NCBI GenBank assembly: GCA_044224905.1
Contig: JBGAJN010000001.1
Span: 434,001-498,000 of the forward strand
Source of the DNA: JBGAJN01 sp044224905
GTDB taxonomy: Bacteria; Verrucomicrobiota; Verrucomicrobiia; Limisphaerales; JBGAJN01
Length of the DNA stretch: 64,000 nt
Direction of reading: 5' to 3'
Shown here: positions 47,900-56,626 of the stretch, piece by piece
How the letters are laid out: every line of letters starts with the position of its first letter
Numbering within the stretch: the first letter of the stretch is position 1
Program-made: the position numbers and the translations under genes
Notes under the pieces: generated by a model
Told to the model about the DNA's origin: nothing
Databases searched by the model: none
The model's input: the letters and a program-made list of their open reading frames with translations, nothing else

Positions 47900-47924
47900 A
47901 AAGTTCTCCGCAGAAATCTCGACC

Positions 47925-48860
47925 ATGAAACCGCACCGCGAACACCACGCCTTTTTTACGCGACGCCAGTTTTTCGGTCGCGGCGCGATGGGCCTAGGCA
48001 CGGCGGCACTGGCTTTTAATTTCGGCCAATCGCTTACCGCTGCGGCCAAGAAGCGGGAGGGGCGTGCTGAAACTCCACCGCCCTCGAAGCCTCCCCTCGA
48101 GCCGATCGATATTACGAAACAGCCCGATGGAATTGACCGGCTCGATTTATTCCTGCTCATCGGCCAGTCGAACATGAAGGGGCGTGGCGTGATGCCGGAC
48201 GAACCGAAGCGCGACCCGCGCCTCGTGATGATGCACCTCGGCGACGACGCGTGGTATCTCGCGCGGCACCCGCTGCATCTCAAGGGCGATGCGCAGACGT
48301 TTAAGGGTTACGACAACGCCGGGGTCGGTTCCGGGCTGGCATTTGCGGAAGTAGTCGCCGCGCGCGAACCCAAACTGCGCGTCGGTCTGATTCCGTGCGC
48401 CGTGGGCGGCTCGCAGATTGCCCTGTGGCAGAAGGGAGCGAGACTTTACAACGAAGCGTTGCGCCGTGCGAAACTGGCCGTGCAGCTGACCGCCCCCGTC
48501 AAGGCGCGCATCCGTGCGGCGCTCTGGTTGCAGGGTGAAGCCGACGCCACGGCTGAGCGCCTGCCGGTTTACGAAGGCAAGTTGCTCAAGCTCGTGGACG
48601 ATTTGCGCGCGGACTTGGGTTCGCCGGATCTTCCCTTCATCGCCTGCACCATCGGTGAAATGCAGGCCGATGCCGGCGCTCCGTTCCGATCCAAAATGAA
48701 TGAACTGCTGCTGTCGCTGCCCACCAAGCGCTCACACACCGCCTGTGTGGATGCGCGGGATCTGAAGGGCAACATCGGCGACAACGTCCATTTCGATACG
48801 CCGTCACAGAACGAGATCGGCCGGCGGTACGCAGAAAAATATTTCGCCCTTAACAAATGA
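47925..48860 (+). CDS. SGNH/SASA-type carbohydrate esterase with DUF1501-like leader
   Basis: A 311-residue exported esterase of the sialate-O-acetylesterase/acetyl-xylan-esterase type. The nucleophile is S82 in LIGQSNMKGRG, and DNVHFDTPSQNEIGRRYA holds the Asp/His pair. CAVGGSQIALW is also conserved. The first 35 residues are remarkable: FFTRRQFFGRGAMGLGTAAL almost repeats YLTRRQFFGRSAMGLGTAAL of the DUF1501 protein just downstream, although the enzymes are unrelated. The leader seems copied from the neighbour. A Pro-rich linker (about 45-62) follows. It overlaps the next gene (ATGA). Confidence 0.88.
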   Translation: MKPHREHHAFFTRRQFFGRGAMGLGTAALAFNFGQSLTAAAKKREGRAETPPPSKPPLEPIDITKQPDGIDRLDLFLLIGQSNMKGRGVMPDEPKRDPRLVMMHLGDDAWYLARHPLHLKGDAQTFKGYDNAGVGSGLAFAEVVAAREPKLRVGLIPCAVGGSQIALWQKGARLYNEALRRAKLAVQLTAPVKARIRAALWLQGEADATAERLPVYEGKLLKLVDDLRADLGSPDLPFIACTIGEMQADAGAPFRSKMNELLLSLPTKRSHTACVDARDLKGNIGDNVHFDTPSQNEIGRRYAEKYFALNK

Positions 48861-50329
48861 ATCCGTTGCTCGAATACCAAGCCTACCTGACTCGCCGGCA
48901 ATTCTTTGGTCGGAGCGCAATGGGCCTCGGCACCGCGGCGTTGGCGTCGTTGTTGAATCGCGAGGCGTTCGGTGCGGCGGCGAGCGGTGCGAGTGCAACC
49001 CACATCGGCGGGCTGCCCGACCTTCCGCACTTCGCACCGAAGGCCAAGCGCGTCATCTATCTTTTCCAAAACGGCGCGCCATCGCACGTCGATCTATTCG
49101 ACTACAAGTCCAAGCTCAAAGAGTGGCACGGCAAACAAATTCCCGACGAAGTCGTGGGCGGACGCCGCTTCAGCACGATGACCGGCAACCAGACCGCGCG
49201 CCCGGTGCTCTCCGAGATCACGAAATTCGCACAGCACGGCCAGAGCGGCGCGTGGGTCAGCGATTTCCTCCCGCGCACGGCGGCGATCGCCGACGACCTG
49301 TGCTTCATCAAGTCCATGCACACCGAGGCCGTGAACCACGCGCCCGGCATTACGTTTTTCCTCACTGGCTCCGAGATGGCCGGTCGCCCGAGCATGGGCG
49401 CGTGGCTCACCTACGGCCTCGGCACCGACACGCAGGAGCTGCCGTCGTTCGTCGTGATGACCTCGCGCGATAAGGAAGCGAGCTGCGGCCAGATTTTCTA
49501 CGACTTCTACTGGGGCAGCGGTTTCCTGCCATCGAAATTCCAAGGCGTGAAATTCCGCGGCAGTGGCGACCCTGTGCTGTATCTCTCGAATCCGGACGGT
49601 ATGAGCCGCGAAGTGCGCCGCGGCATCCTCGATGACCTCGCGCGTTTGAATGAAATGAAGCTGCGCGAATTTGGCGACCCGGAGATCGCCACGCGCATCG
49701 CGCAATACGAGATGGCCTACAAGATGCAGACGAGCGTGCCCGAACTCACCGACCTCTCGAAGGAACCGCAGTCCACGCTCGACGCCTACGGGCCCGATGT
49801 GCAGCGGCAGGGCAGCTACGCTTACAACTGCCTTATGGCCCGCCGGCTCGCCGAGCGCGGCGTGAAGTTCATCCAGCTCATGCACGCCGGCTGGGACCAG
49901 CATCGCAACCTCAACACCCAGCTCAAAATCCAGTGCACCGACGTGGACGCCCCGAGCGCCGCGCTCGTGCAGGACCTCAAGCAACGCGGCCTGCTCGACG
50001 ACACACTCGTCATCTGGGGCGGTGAATTCGGGCGCACGCCGTTTTTGCAGGGCAAGATCGAGGAGACCAAGCAATGGGGCCGCGACCATCATCCTTACGC
50101 GTTCACGATGTGGATGGCCGGCGGCGGCGTTAAACCGGGCATCAGCTACGGCGCGAGCGACGAATTCGGCTTCAACGCCATCGAGAACAAAGTACACGTC
50201 CACGACTTCCAGGCGACGGTGCTGCACCTCCTCGGCATCGATCACGAACGCCTCACCTACAAATTCCAGGGCCGCTACTTCCGCCTCACGGATATTCACG
50301 GCCACGTGGTGAAGCCGTTGCTGGCTTAA
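48857..50329 (+). CDS. DUF1501 protein with Tat leader (second copy)
   Basis: A 490-residue protein parallel to the one at 20852 (same order: KRVIYLFQNGAPSHVDLFD, NHAPGITFFLTGSEM, VIWGGEFGRTPF, WGRDHHPYAFTMWMAGGG). The Tat motif TRRQFFGRSAMGLG is clear. It closes the plus-strand cluster. Unlike the first copy no PSCyt1/DUF1553 gene precedes it; it is coupled instead to the SASA-like esterase, whose leader matches its own. Function is presumed hydrolytic with metal-binding Asp/His residues. Confidence 0.92.
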   Translation: MNPLLEYQAYLTRRQFFGRSAMGLGTAALASLLNREAFGAAASGASATHIGGLPDLPHFAPKAKRVIYLFQNGAPSHVDLFDYKSKLKEWHGKQIPDEVVGGRRFSTMTGNQTARPVLSEITKFAQHGQSGAWVSDFLPRTAAIADDLCFIKSMHTEAVNHAPGITFFLTGSEMAGRPSMGAWLTYGLGTDTQELPSFVVMTSRDKEASCGQIFYDFYWGSGFLPSKFQGVKFRGSGDPVLYLSNPDGMSREVRRGILDDLARLNEMKLREFGDPEIATRIAQYEMAYKMQTSVPELTDLSKEPQSTLDAYGPDVQRQGSYAYNCLMARRLAERGVKFIQLMHAGWDQHRNLNTQLKIQCTDVDAPSAALVQDLKQRGLLDDTLVIWGGEFGRTPFLQGKIEETKQWGRDHHPYAFTMWMAGGGVKPGISYGASDEFGFNAIENKVHVHDFQATVLHLLGIDHERLTYKFQGRYFRLTDIHGHVVKPLLA

Positions 50330-50384
50330 GCGTAGCCCCGCTCTCAGAGCGCCGACAGTTTTGGTTCGACTTTTCGGCGATCAC

Positions 50385-50413
50385 TGACCACTGACACTGG
50401 TCATTTTGTTTTC
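50385..50413 (+). terminator. Weak terminator-like hairpin ending the large cluster
   Basis: TGACCA (50385-50390) and TGGTCA (50398-50403) form a 6-bp stem with a 7-base loop, then TTTTGTTTT. It overlaps the stop codon of the convergent PNPOx-like gene. A palindrome CGCTCT-C-AGAGCG lies upstream at 50339-50351. Confidence 0.5.
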
Positions 50414-50994
50414 AGTTGCGCTTCCAACTCCGCGATGCGCTTTTTCAATGGCGCCACGACCACTTCGACCTCGGCGGCGGTGAAGCGCGGGGTGATGTAT
50501 TTCGGACAGTTCCAATCGAACGAGAGCACGTCGATGAAGAACAGCCGTTCGACGATGCCGCGCGCCGAAGGTTCAGCGAGATGTGCGACGAGTTCGGGAT
50601 GCTGGCGCGCGTCCTCCACGCGGGCGTGGCCGAGGATTTTCAGCCGCTCGCGACGCGGGTAGTCCATGAGGAACAGCGCAACGCGGTCGTTGGCGGCAAG
50701 GTTGCCGGTGGAGAGCATCTGGCGGTTACCCTTGTAATCGGCGAAGGCGAGTTGCGTGGGGCTGACGACGCGCAGAAATCCCGGCGTGCCGCCGCGATGC
50801 TGCACGTAGGGCCAGCCATTCTCGGTGATGGTCGCCATGTAAAACGAATCGCGCGCCTCGATGAAGACCCGCTCTTCGTCGGTGAGGGGATCGTTTTCAG
50901 GCGCGGAGTCGATGACCGCATGTCGCCCGAAGTAGCGATCCTGCGCTGCGTGCACTGACGGCGTGAGGACGGTTTGCATGAATCGATCAGCCAT
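50401..50994 (-). CDS. PNPOx-like flavin-binding protein
   Basis: A 197-residue cytoplasmic protein of the pyridoxamine-5-phosphate-oxidase-like split-barrel superfamily. Typical pieces are FIEARDSFYMATITENGWPYVQHRGG, then FADYKGNRQMLSTGNLAANDRVALFLMDYPRRERLKI, which bind FMN. The C-terminus adds a helical coil (AAEVEVVVAPLKKRIAELEAQLK). Members act as flavin reductases or oxidise unknown substrates. It lies 38 bp behind the DUF5069 gene on the same strand, probably in one operon controlled by the LysR gene divergent from it. Confidence 0.88.
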   Translation of the reverse strand: MADRFMQTVLTPSVHAAQDRYFGRHAVIDSAPENDPLTDEERVFIEARDSFYMATITENGWPYVQHRGGTPGFLRVVSPTQLAFADYKGNRQMLSTGNLAANDRVALFLMDYPRRERLKILGHARVEDARQHPELVAHLAEPSARGIVERLFFIDVLSFDWNCPKYITPRFTAAEVEVVVAPLKKRIAELEAQLKTK

Positions 50995-51032
50995 AAAATG
51001 ATTTGAGGGTTGAGGGTTGATTCACCGCTAAT

Positions 51033-51470
51033 TCAAGCCCGCCCGCCAAAGGACAGGTAGTCGTCGAAATCGAGATAATCGAACAGCGACCCGATGTCCG
51101 TGCGGCGGGCATCCAGCGACTTAATGCGGCCCGCCAGCCATTCGCGAGTTTCGACGTCGTGATCCAGGAATGTTTCGGTCCATGTGCTCCAAGCGGCGAT
51201 TTCGTGAGGCGCCTTCTTGGTCTGCGCCTGAAACCACTGCAGCATTTCAAAATCGCCGGCGCCGGTTTTCACCTGCGCTAGGAAGGAATCGCTCGTGACG
51301 CCGGCGAAGGCGAACAGCACATTGTCGAGCGGGTTGTTGAATTTGTAGTCGCCGTTTGTGCCGGCCAGCGTGGCGCGGGCCTTGTCCAGGACGCGAGGGA
51401 GAACGGTGTAGCCGCCGAGGCGCACGCGGGGGCTGCGAGGCGGTCGTTGAGTGAGATTCGTTGCATTCAT
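51033..51470 (-). CDS. DUF5069 protein
   Basis: A 145-residue cytoplasmic protein matching the DUF5069 pattern: RSPRVRLGGYTVLPRVLDKARA near the N-terminus, YKFNNPLDNVLFAFAGV, and a C-terminal LFDYLDFDDYLSFGG. No function is known to me. The frame extends upstream from codons overlapping the LysR gene, but ATG 51470 (MNATNLTQRP) gives the family-typical start. It is divergent from the LysR regulator, with 84 bp between the starts. Confidence 0.85.
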   Translation of the reverse strand: MNATNLTQRPPRSPRVRLGGYTVLPRVLDKARATLAGTNGDYKFNNPLDNVLFAFAGVTSDSFLAQVKTGAGDFEMLQWFQAQTKKAPHEIAAWSTWTETFLDHDVETREWLAGRIKSLDARRTDIGSLFDYLDFDDYLSFGGRA

Positions 51471-51506
51471 TGGCGACAATGTGCGGCCCGCGCGGCGGTT
51501 TGGGTA

Positions 51507-51535
51507 ATGCCGGTTGGGAGTTGCCGTTATGCCGG
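51507..51535. promoter_or_regulatory. Candidate LysR operator: two ATGCCGG direct repeats
   Basis: ATGCCGG occurs at 51507-51513 and 51529-51535, 22 bp apart, i.e. on the same DNA face, in the 84-bp gap between the DUF5069 and LysR starts. LysR proteins usually bind such intergenic sites. No T-N11-A core was clearly assigned. Confidence 0.4.
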
Positions 51536-51554
51536 ATGTGCATACCCTCGCTGA

Positions 51555-52457
51555 ATGATTGACCGAATCCGCGCTTTCTTCGCCGTGGTCGAGGAGGGCA
51601 GCGTCAACCGCGCCGCTGTGCGGTTGCGCATTTCGCAACCCGCCTTGAGCCGGCAGATGAAATCGCTCGAGTACGATGTGGGCGGGAAATTGCTCGAACG
51701 CGAAGCGAGCGGCGTGAAGCCCACCGGGCTAGGGCACGCGCTGATGAAAGCAATGCGCCCGGTACTCGATTCCTACGAAAGCGCGCTCGCCGATCTCCGA
51801 CGCGAGTCCCGCGGTCTGCGATCGGAACTGCGAGTTGGCTATTTGATCTCCGCCGCCCAGAGCGTTTTGACTCCGGCGCTCGCGCGACTGCGGAAGTCGT
51901 ATCCCGAGCTGAAACTCAAGTTGCACGATATGTCACCGAAGGAGCAGATCGATGCCTTGCGCGCTGGGGAACTCGATGTCGCACTTATCGGTCAGGAGGG
52001 CGCCGTTGCGGCTCGAGATTTCTACAGCCAGAAGATTTGTTCGCTCGGTGTGTGCGTAGCGCTTTCGGCTTCCGATCCGTTGGCGGTCAACAAAAGCATT
52101 TCACTAAAGATTCTCAAAGGTCGCGACTTCATCGGCATCGACGAGAATCAAATGCCCGGGCGCAACCGCTGGATGATCTCGCTGTGCCGTGCCGCTGGTT
52201 TCAAACCGCGCTTCGCGGTCGTGACCGATGGCATCACGAACGTGTTGTCGCAGGTCGTGTCCGAGTCCGCCGTGACGCTTTTGCCGGACTACTTCCGCAG
52301 CTTCACGCATCCGGGCGTGGTCTTTGTGCCGCTAGCGGGCGCGAAAGCTCGCTGGGATTTCATTGTGTTGTGGCAGCGTGGCAAAGTACCTACGTCCACC
52401 GCCGCGCTCGTGGAGGCGTTGTCACTGGTCGGAAATTCGATCGCTCCCAAAAATTAA
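51555..52457 (+). CDS. LysR-family transcriptional regulator
   Basis: A 300-residue regulator. Winged helix-turn-helix at residues 1-60 (RAFFAVVEEGSVNRAAVRLRISQPALSRQMK pattern; shown in pieces as SVNRAAVRLRISQPALSRQ), then a helical linker and the LysR substrate-binding domain (about 90-295) with ALRAGELDVALIGQE. The gene is divergent from DUF5069 and the PNPOx-like gene. LysR proteins commonly repress themselves and activate the divergent gene, so control of those two genes is likely. The inducer cannot be told. Confidence 0.93.
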   Translation: MIDRIRAFFAVVEEGSVNRAAVRLRISQPALSRQMKSLEYDVGGKLLEREASGVKPTGLGHALMKAMRPVLDSYESALADLRRESRGLRSELRVGYLISAAQSVLTPALARLRKSYPELKLKLHDMSPKEQIDALRAGELDVALIGQEGAVAARDFYSQKICSLGVCVALSASDPLAVNKSISLKILKGRDFIGIDENQMPGRNRWMISLCRAAGFKPRFAVVTDGITNVLSQVVSESAVTLLPDYFRSFTHPGVVFVPLAGAKARWDFIVLWQRGKVPTSTAALVEALSLVGNSIAPKN

Positions 52458-52534
52458 GGACCACTGCGCGTTGTTTTGATTTCAGCGCGATCGGAGATCC
52501 CCACTTTGAATCGACCGGCGGGTTTACCGTGAGC

Positions 52535-52573
52535 AAACAAAATCCCGCTCCGATCTTTCGATGGGAGCGGGGT
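52535..52573 (-). terminator. Rho-independent terminator of sodC
   Basis: On the minus strand ACCCCGCTCC (from 52573) and GGAGCGGGAT (to 52542) pair around an 11-13-base loop, then TTTTGTTTG. It lies just behind the sodC stop codon. On the plus strand it lacks a T-run, so it acts mainly for sodC. Confidence 0.8.
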
Positions 52574-52599
52574 CACCTAGTTACTAAATATCGCAGAGG

Positions 52600-53187
52600 C
52601 TATTGAGCCGGATTGGCAATGCCGATCACTCCTACTCCAATGCGCGGACCGGCGTTGCCGACAGGTTGTCCGCCATCATCCGTCTTCGCGTGGACGATGA
52701 CGCCACGGCCAATAATCGGATTCTTCAAACCAACCATAGAAACGTTGTCCACAGTGAGGCGATATACTGCTTTACCGTTGGCATCTGCCTGAACGTTGCC
52801 AAGATCGCCCGCATGGCGCATGGCGGCCTCAGGAAGACCATGCTGGTGTCCTTCGGGGTTGTAGTGTCCGCCTGCTTTCGTGCCGTCAGTTCCCGTCGCA
52901 TCACCAAATTCGTGAATGTGCATCGCGTGTTTAGCGTTCGGCGTCAGACCTTCGAGCTCTGCGTAAACGTAAACACTGCCGTCGACCTCCGTAAAACGAA
53001 CCGTTCCCGAACATTTATTCCCAGCCGTCGGCTTAATTGTGGCGACGAGTTGTTTTACCGAGGACCAAGATGTTTCATGGGACTTACCGCCGTGATGTTG
53101 GTGGTGAGATCCTTCGGTCGAGCAGCCGGGCGTTAGAAGGGCCAAGGGAAGAGCGAGAAGCAATGATGAGATCGTGGTGGTTTTCAT
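52600..53187 (-). CDS. sodC: Cu/Zn superoxide dismutase lipoprotein
   Basis: Periplasmic superoxide dismutase, 195 residues. The lipobox LTPGC ends with C22, so it is anchored as a lipoprotein; a His-rich stretch (HHQHHGG) follows. Metal ligands are all visible: H90 and H92 (HIH), H108 (GGHYNP), H116, H125 and D128 (MRHAGDLGN), H166 (VIVHAKTDD). The usual disulfide is lost: the typical GDCS and ACGV cysteines read GDAT and GVGV, leaving only C59 besides the lipid cysteine. It protects the envelope from superoxide; the missing disulfide is unusual. Confidence 0.93.
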   Translation of the reverse strand: MKTTTISSLLLALPLALLTPGCSTEGSHHQHHGGKSHETSWSSVKQLVATIKPTAGNKCSGTVRFTEVDGSVYVYAELEGLTPNAKHAMHIHEFGDATGTDGTKAGGHYNPEGHQHGLPEAAMRHAGDLGNVQADANGKAVYRLTVDNVSMVGLKNPIIGRGVIVHAKTDDGGQPVGNAGPRIGVGVIGIANPAQ

Positions 53188-53256
53188 AGGTCGTGACCTA
53201 CTTAACTCCCCGTCTGCTCAGGAGTCAACTGACCGCTGCTTAAATTCTCGCGCCGC

Positions 53257-54366
53257 TCAACTCATGCGCATCGGCATGATGACGTAGAGGAACGGGCCGT
53301 TGATCTTAACCACGCCAGGGCTGAGTTCGTCGGTCAACTCGAAGAAAATCTCGTCGTTATCGAGCGCCTTAAGCGGATCCATCAAGTAGGCGGGATTGAA
53401 AGCGACCGCGAAATCCTTGCCCTTGTAGTTGATCGCGAGACTTTCGCGACCTTCGCCGACTTCAGGCGTGTTGGCGGTGATGGCGAGGTTGTTCTTCGTG
53501 AAATTCAGCTTAACCGAGTTCGACTTCTCGCTGGTCATGATTTCCGCCCGACGCAGAGCTTGGAGGAATTCTTCCCTAATCAACGCGATGCGTTCCTTCG
53601 ATTCAGCGGGAATAACCTGCCGGTAGTTCGGATAATTGCCTTCGATCAGCTTGGAAATAATTAGGATCGTGAAGCCTTTGTCGTCCTTCAACGTGAAGGC
53701 GGCTTGGTTCTCAGAGAACTTTATTTCGACTTCGCCCTTAGGTTGGAGCAGACGATTCAATTCGTTGATCGCCTTGTTCGGAACAATGAATTCGCCCTGG
53801 CAATCATCGGGAATGTCCGCTTCTTCATCCACCAAAGCCAAGCGGCGCCCGTCAGTAGCAACCATCGTCAGCTTGTGATCTTTGAGGCTGAAAAGAATTC
53901 CGTTCAGCACGTAGCGGGTTTCGTCCGTGGAGATCGCAAAGGAAGTTTTACGCAGCATTCCCTTCAATTTCTCCTGCGGCAGCGTGATCTTTTTGTTTTC
54001 CTTGAACTTCGGCAGGGGAGGAAATTCTTCCGCTCCCAAACCGTGGATCTTGTAAAACGAAGCGCCTGCATTGATCGCGGTGAAATTCTTCTCATCGACT
54101 TCGATGTCGATTTCGGCGGCGGGCAATTCGCGAGCAATGCCTGAGAGCTTCTTAACGGGAACGGTCGTCTGCCCGCCTTTGCCAACCTTAGCTTCCACCG
54201 CACAGGAAATCGTAACATCCAAATCGGTCGCGGTCAGTTCGAGGCGATCATTCTCCGACCGGAGCAGGACGTTGGAGAGAATCGGCAGGGTGGTGCGCGA
54301 GCTGACGATGTTCTGGACCGCCTGCAGTCCGTGATTCAGTTGTTCTTTGGTAATTGTCAGTTTCAT
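53257..54366 (-). CDS. dnaN: DNA polymerase III sliding clamp (beta subunit)
   Basis: Ring-shaped clamp that tethers DNA polymerase to DNA. The 369-residue length and three repeated domains are standard. Marks are MKLTITKEQLNHGLQ at the start, SNVLLRSENDRLELTATDLD, ATDGRRLALV and the C-terminal ending INGPFLYVIMPMRM that forms the partner-binding pocket. No dnaA or recF gene lies next to it; the gene upstream is a cysteine desulfurase. No convincing DnaA boxes were seen in the 188-bp gap. Confidence 0.97.
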   Translation of the reverse strand: MKLTITKEQLNHGLQAVQNIVSSRTTLPILSNVLLRSENDRLELTATDLDVTISCAVEAKVGKGGQTTVPVKKLSGIARELPAAEIDIEVDEKNFTAINAGASFYKIHGLGAEEFPPLPKFKENKKITLPQEKLKGMLRKTSFAISTDETRYVLNGILFSLKDHKLTMVATDGRRLALVDEEADIPDDCQGEFIVPNKAINELNRLLQPKGEVEIKFSENQAAFTLKDDKGFTILIISKLIEGNYPNYRQVIPAESKERIALIREEFLQALRRAEIMTSEKSNSVKLNFTKNNLAITANTPEVGEGRESLAINYKGKDFAVAFNPAYLMDPLKALDNDEIFFELTDELSPGVVKINGPFLYVIMPMRMS

Positions 54367-54554
54367 GCGGCCCTTACTATTTCTCTCTCTCTGAAAGAAA
54401 ACGTATCAGTATTAAGGGGTGTGAATAGAGTAAACAAACAGAGGTGTCAAGGTTGCCGCAGGCTCCAGATGCGGTTTTGGTGCTGCGAAGAAAACTACCA
54501 ACAGCAGACGAGACCAACGAGGTTCGAAGAGTTGTTAACATATTCAACAAGTTG

Positions 54555-55721
54555 CTAACGACGAACTCCAGAGTTGTTGGCACCCCGAACGCGTTCGATG
54601 ATCTTGGGAAGAACACATTCGACCAATGCGATATCTTCTTCAGTGGTTTCCTTTCCGAGGGAAAAACGAACGAGTGAAGATGCAAGCGCCGGACCAACAC
54701 CCATCGCGGATAGAACATGAGAGGGTTCCAAAGAACCGGCGGAACAGGCTGAACCACTCGAAGCGCAAACCCCCTCCAAATCCAAACCCGCGAGCAAAGC
54801 GATGCTGTCGGTTCCTTCGATGGAAAGTGCGACGGTATTTGCCAAACGCGCTGAACGGGAGCCTTGAACGGTGACACCTAGGAGAGAATCCGCCAAGGTA
54901 ATGATCCGTTCAGCTAGTGGAGAGAGTTTGGCGGCGGAGAAAACCGGTTCCGCAACGAAGAGTTCGAGAGCGCGGGCAAAGCCAATGATAGCGGGGAGGT
55001 TCTCGGTTCCGGCGCGACGTTCATTTTCTTGTCCGCCGCCGCCAATGATCGGTTGAGGCAACAGCGGTGACTTAATGAAAAGCGCTCCGGCTCCCTTGGG
55101 ACCGTGAAACTTGTGGGAACACGCGGAAACGAGATCGGCGTTAAATTGGTGAATGGTTGAAAAAGGCTGTTTACCGAACCATTGAACAGCATCGGTGTGG
55201 AAAATGATCCCGCGTTCACGGCAAAGCGCGCCAATTTCGGAAACCGGCTGCAAGGATCCAGTTTCATTGTTGGCCGCCATGACGGAAACAAGGATCGTAT
55301 CGGGCCTCAAAGCGGCGGCGACGTCCTTCAGCTGAACGACGCCTTCGGAAGTGACGGGCAAGTAGGTGACTTCGAAACCTTCGTGTCGCTCGAGATGCCG
55401 GAAAGCGTGAAGAACCGCGTGGTGTTCGATCGAAGAGGTGACCAGATGCTGGCCTTTTCCCTGAAGGAGTCGGGCGGTACCGAAAATCGCCAGATTGTTG
55501 CTCTCAGTTCCGCCGCTGGTGAAGATGACCTCGCTGGGCTTCGCTTTCCACAGATGAGCAACGCGATCGCGGGCGTCGTCCAGCAGCGATCTAGCGCGGC
55601 GGCCGATTTGGTGAATACTCGAAGGGTTTCCGAAAATCTCGCCGAGAAACGGCAACATCGCCTCCCGGACCTGCGGGTCGAGGGGAGTTGTCGCATTGTA
55701 ATCGAGATAAACCGGACGCAC
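54555..55721 (-). CDS. Cysteine desulfurase (IscS/NifS type)
   Basis: PLP enzyme that takes sulfur from cysteine for Fe-S clusters or tRNA thiolation. The 388 residues contain the PLP lysine K204 (SACSHKFHGPKG), EHHAVLH, the HTDAVQ aspartate loop and the sulfur-carrying C326 in SSGSACSAGS. The length and the short active-site loop fit class I NifS/IscS. The start is GTG at 55721. It ends 188 bp upstream of dnaN. No iscU, iscA or iscR is adjacent. Confidence 0.94.
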   Translation of the reverse strand: MRPVYLDYNATTPLDPQVREAMLPFLGEIFGNPSSIHQIGRRARSLLDDARDRVAHLWKAKPSEVIFTSGGTESNNLAIFGTARLLQGKGQHLVTSSIEHHAVLHAFRHLERHEGFEVTYLPVTSEGVVQLKDVAAALRPDTILVSVMAANNETGSLQPVSEIGALCRERGIIFHTDAVQWFGKQPFSTIHQFNADLVSACSHKFHGPKGAGALFIKSPLLPQPIIGGGGQENERRAGTENLPAIIGFARALELFVAEPVFSAAKLSPLAERIITLADSLLGVTVQGSRSARLANTVALSIEGTDSIALLAGLDLEGVCASSGSACSAGSLEPSHVLSAMGVGPALASSLVRFSLGKETTEEDIALVECVLPKIIERVRGANNSGVRR

Positions 55722-55829
55722 GCGGGCAGACTAACGCGAACTGACCCAGGAAGCGAAGCGACAAACGAAATTTGGCGATCGAAAGCTTTGTCGCTTGCTT
55801 CGCGGGAACGTTTCGCGTCTAACCAGCCC

Positions 55830-56618
55830 ATGTCTGATTGGCTGGCTGTAATTGTTCTCGGATTAATCGAAGGGATTACCGAATTTCTGCCCATTTCCTC
55901 CACGGGCCACATGCTGCTGGTTGAAAACGCCCATTGGGTTCCGCAGCAGTCCGAGATGTTTAACATTGTGATTCAGTGCGGCGCGGTCCTCGCCGTCTTG
56001 CTGGTGTTCTCGGAGCGAGTCAAAGGTTTGATCCTGCGCATCAGTGAGCCGAGCAATCGAGCCTACCTGTTGAAGCTTCTGGCGGCATTCGGATTGACGG
56101 TGGTGGGAATGTTGGCGGCCAAAAAGCTCGGTTTCCGCCTGCCTAAAGAAAACACTCCGATCGCATGGGCGACGTTGATCGGTGGCCTAGTTATTCTCGG
56201 AGTCGAGTTCTGGAGGAAGGGGCATCAGGGATCGCTGGAATTGACGTGGACGGTGGCGATTGCGGTAGGTTTGGCTCAAATTGTCGCGGGAGTGTTTCCC
56301 GGAACGTCACGGTCTGGCGCAACCATCCTGATGGCCTTGGCGCTAGGAGTCAGCCGGCCTGCGGCCACAGAGTTCTCGTTTCTCCTCGGTATCCCAACGC
56401 TGCTGGCGGCTGGCGCGAAGGAAACTTACGACGCGATTAAACATCCGGGAGCCGAAGCGACCAATTGGGGGCTGATGATTTTGGGAACCATCGTGGCGGC
56501 GATTACCGCGTTTATCGTGGTGAAATGGTTGCTGCGCTTCGTGCAGGGACACACGTTCAACGGATTCGGCTGGTATCGGATCGCGCTGGGGCTGGCGATG
56601 CTGCTGCTTTTCAAGTAA
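55830..56618 (+). CDS. uppP: Undecaprenyl-diphosphatase UppP (BacA)
   Basis: Inner-membrane enzyme that recycles the undecaprenyl carrier of cell-wall synthesis. The 262-residue product has about eight hydrophobic segments and both signature motifs: EGITEFLPISSTGHMLL (about 14-30) and PGTSRSGATI (about 160). The ATG at 55830 gives MSDWLAVIVLG; the open frame extends far upstream over the cysteine desulfurase gene but that part is not protein-like. It is divergent from that gene by about 108 bp. Confidence 0.95.
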   Translation: MSDWLAVIVLGLIEGITEFLPISSTGHMLLVENAHWVPQQSEMFNIVIQCGAVLAVLLVFSERVKGLILRISEPSNRAYLLKLLAAFGLTVVGMLAAKKLGFRLPKENTPIAWATLIGGLVILGVEFWRKGHQGSLELTWTVAIAVGLAQIVAGVFPGTSRSGATILMALALGVSRPAATEFSFLLGIPTLLAAGAKETYDAIKHPGAEATNWGLMILGTIVAAITAFIVVKWLLRFVQGHTFNGFGWYRIALGLAMLLLFK

Positions 56619-56626
56619 GCGGCGGT

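Noticed and set aside
54367..54554. Replication origin near dnaN
   Set aside because: No cluster of DnaA-box-like TTATNCACA sites and no dnaA, recF or gyrB gene nearby; only A/T-rich patches such as GTTGTTAACATATTCAACAA.
55182..55829. N-terminal extension of uppP from an upstream start
   Set aside because: The extra 216 codons overlap the antisense cysteine desulfurase gene and are not protein-like; MSDWLAVIVLG at 55830 is the family start.
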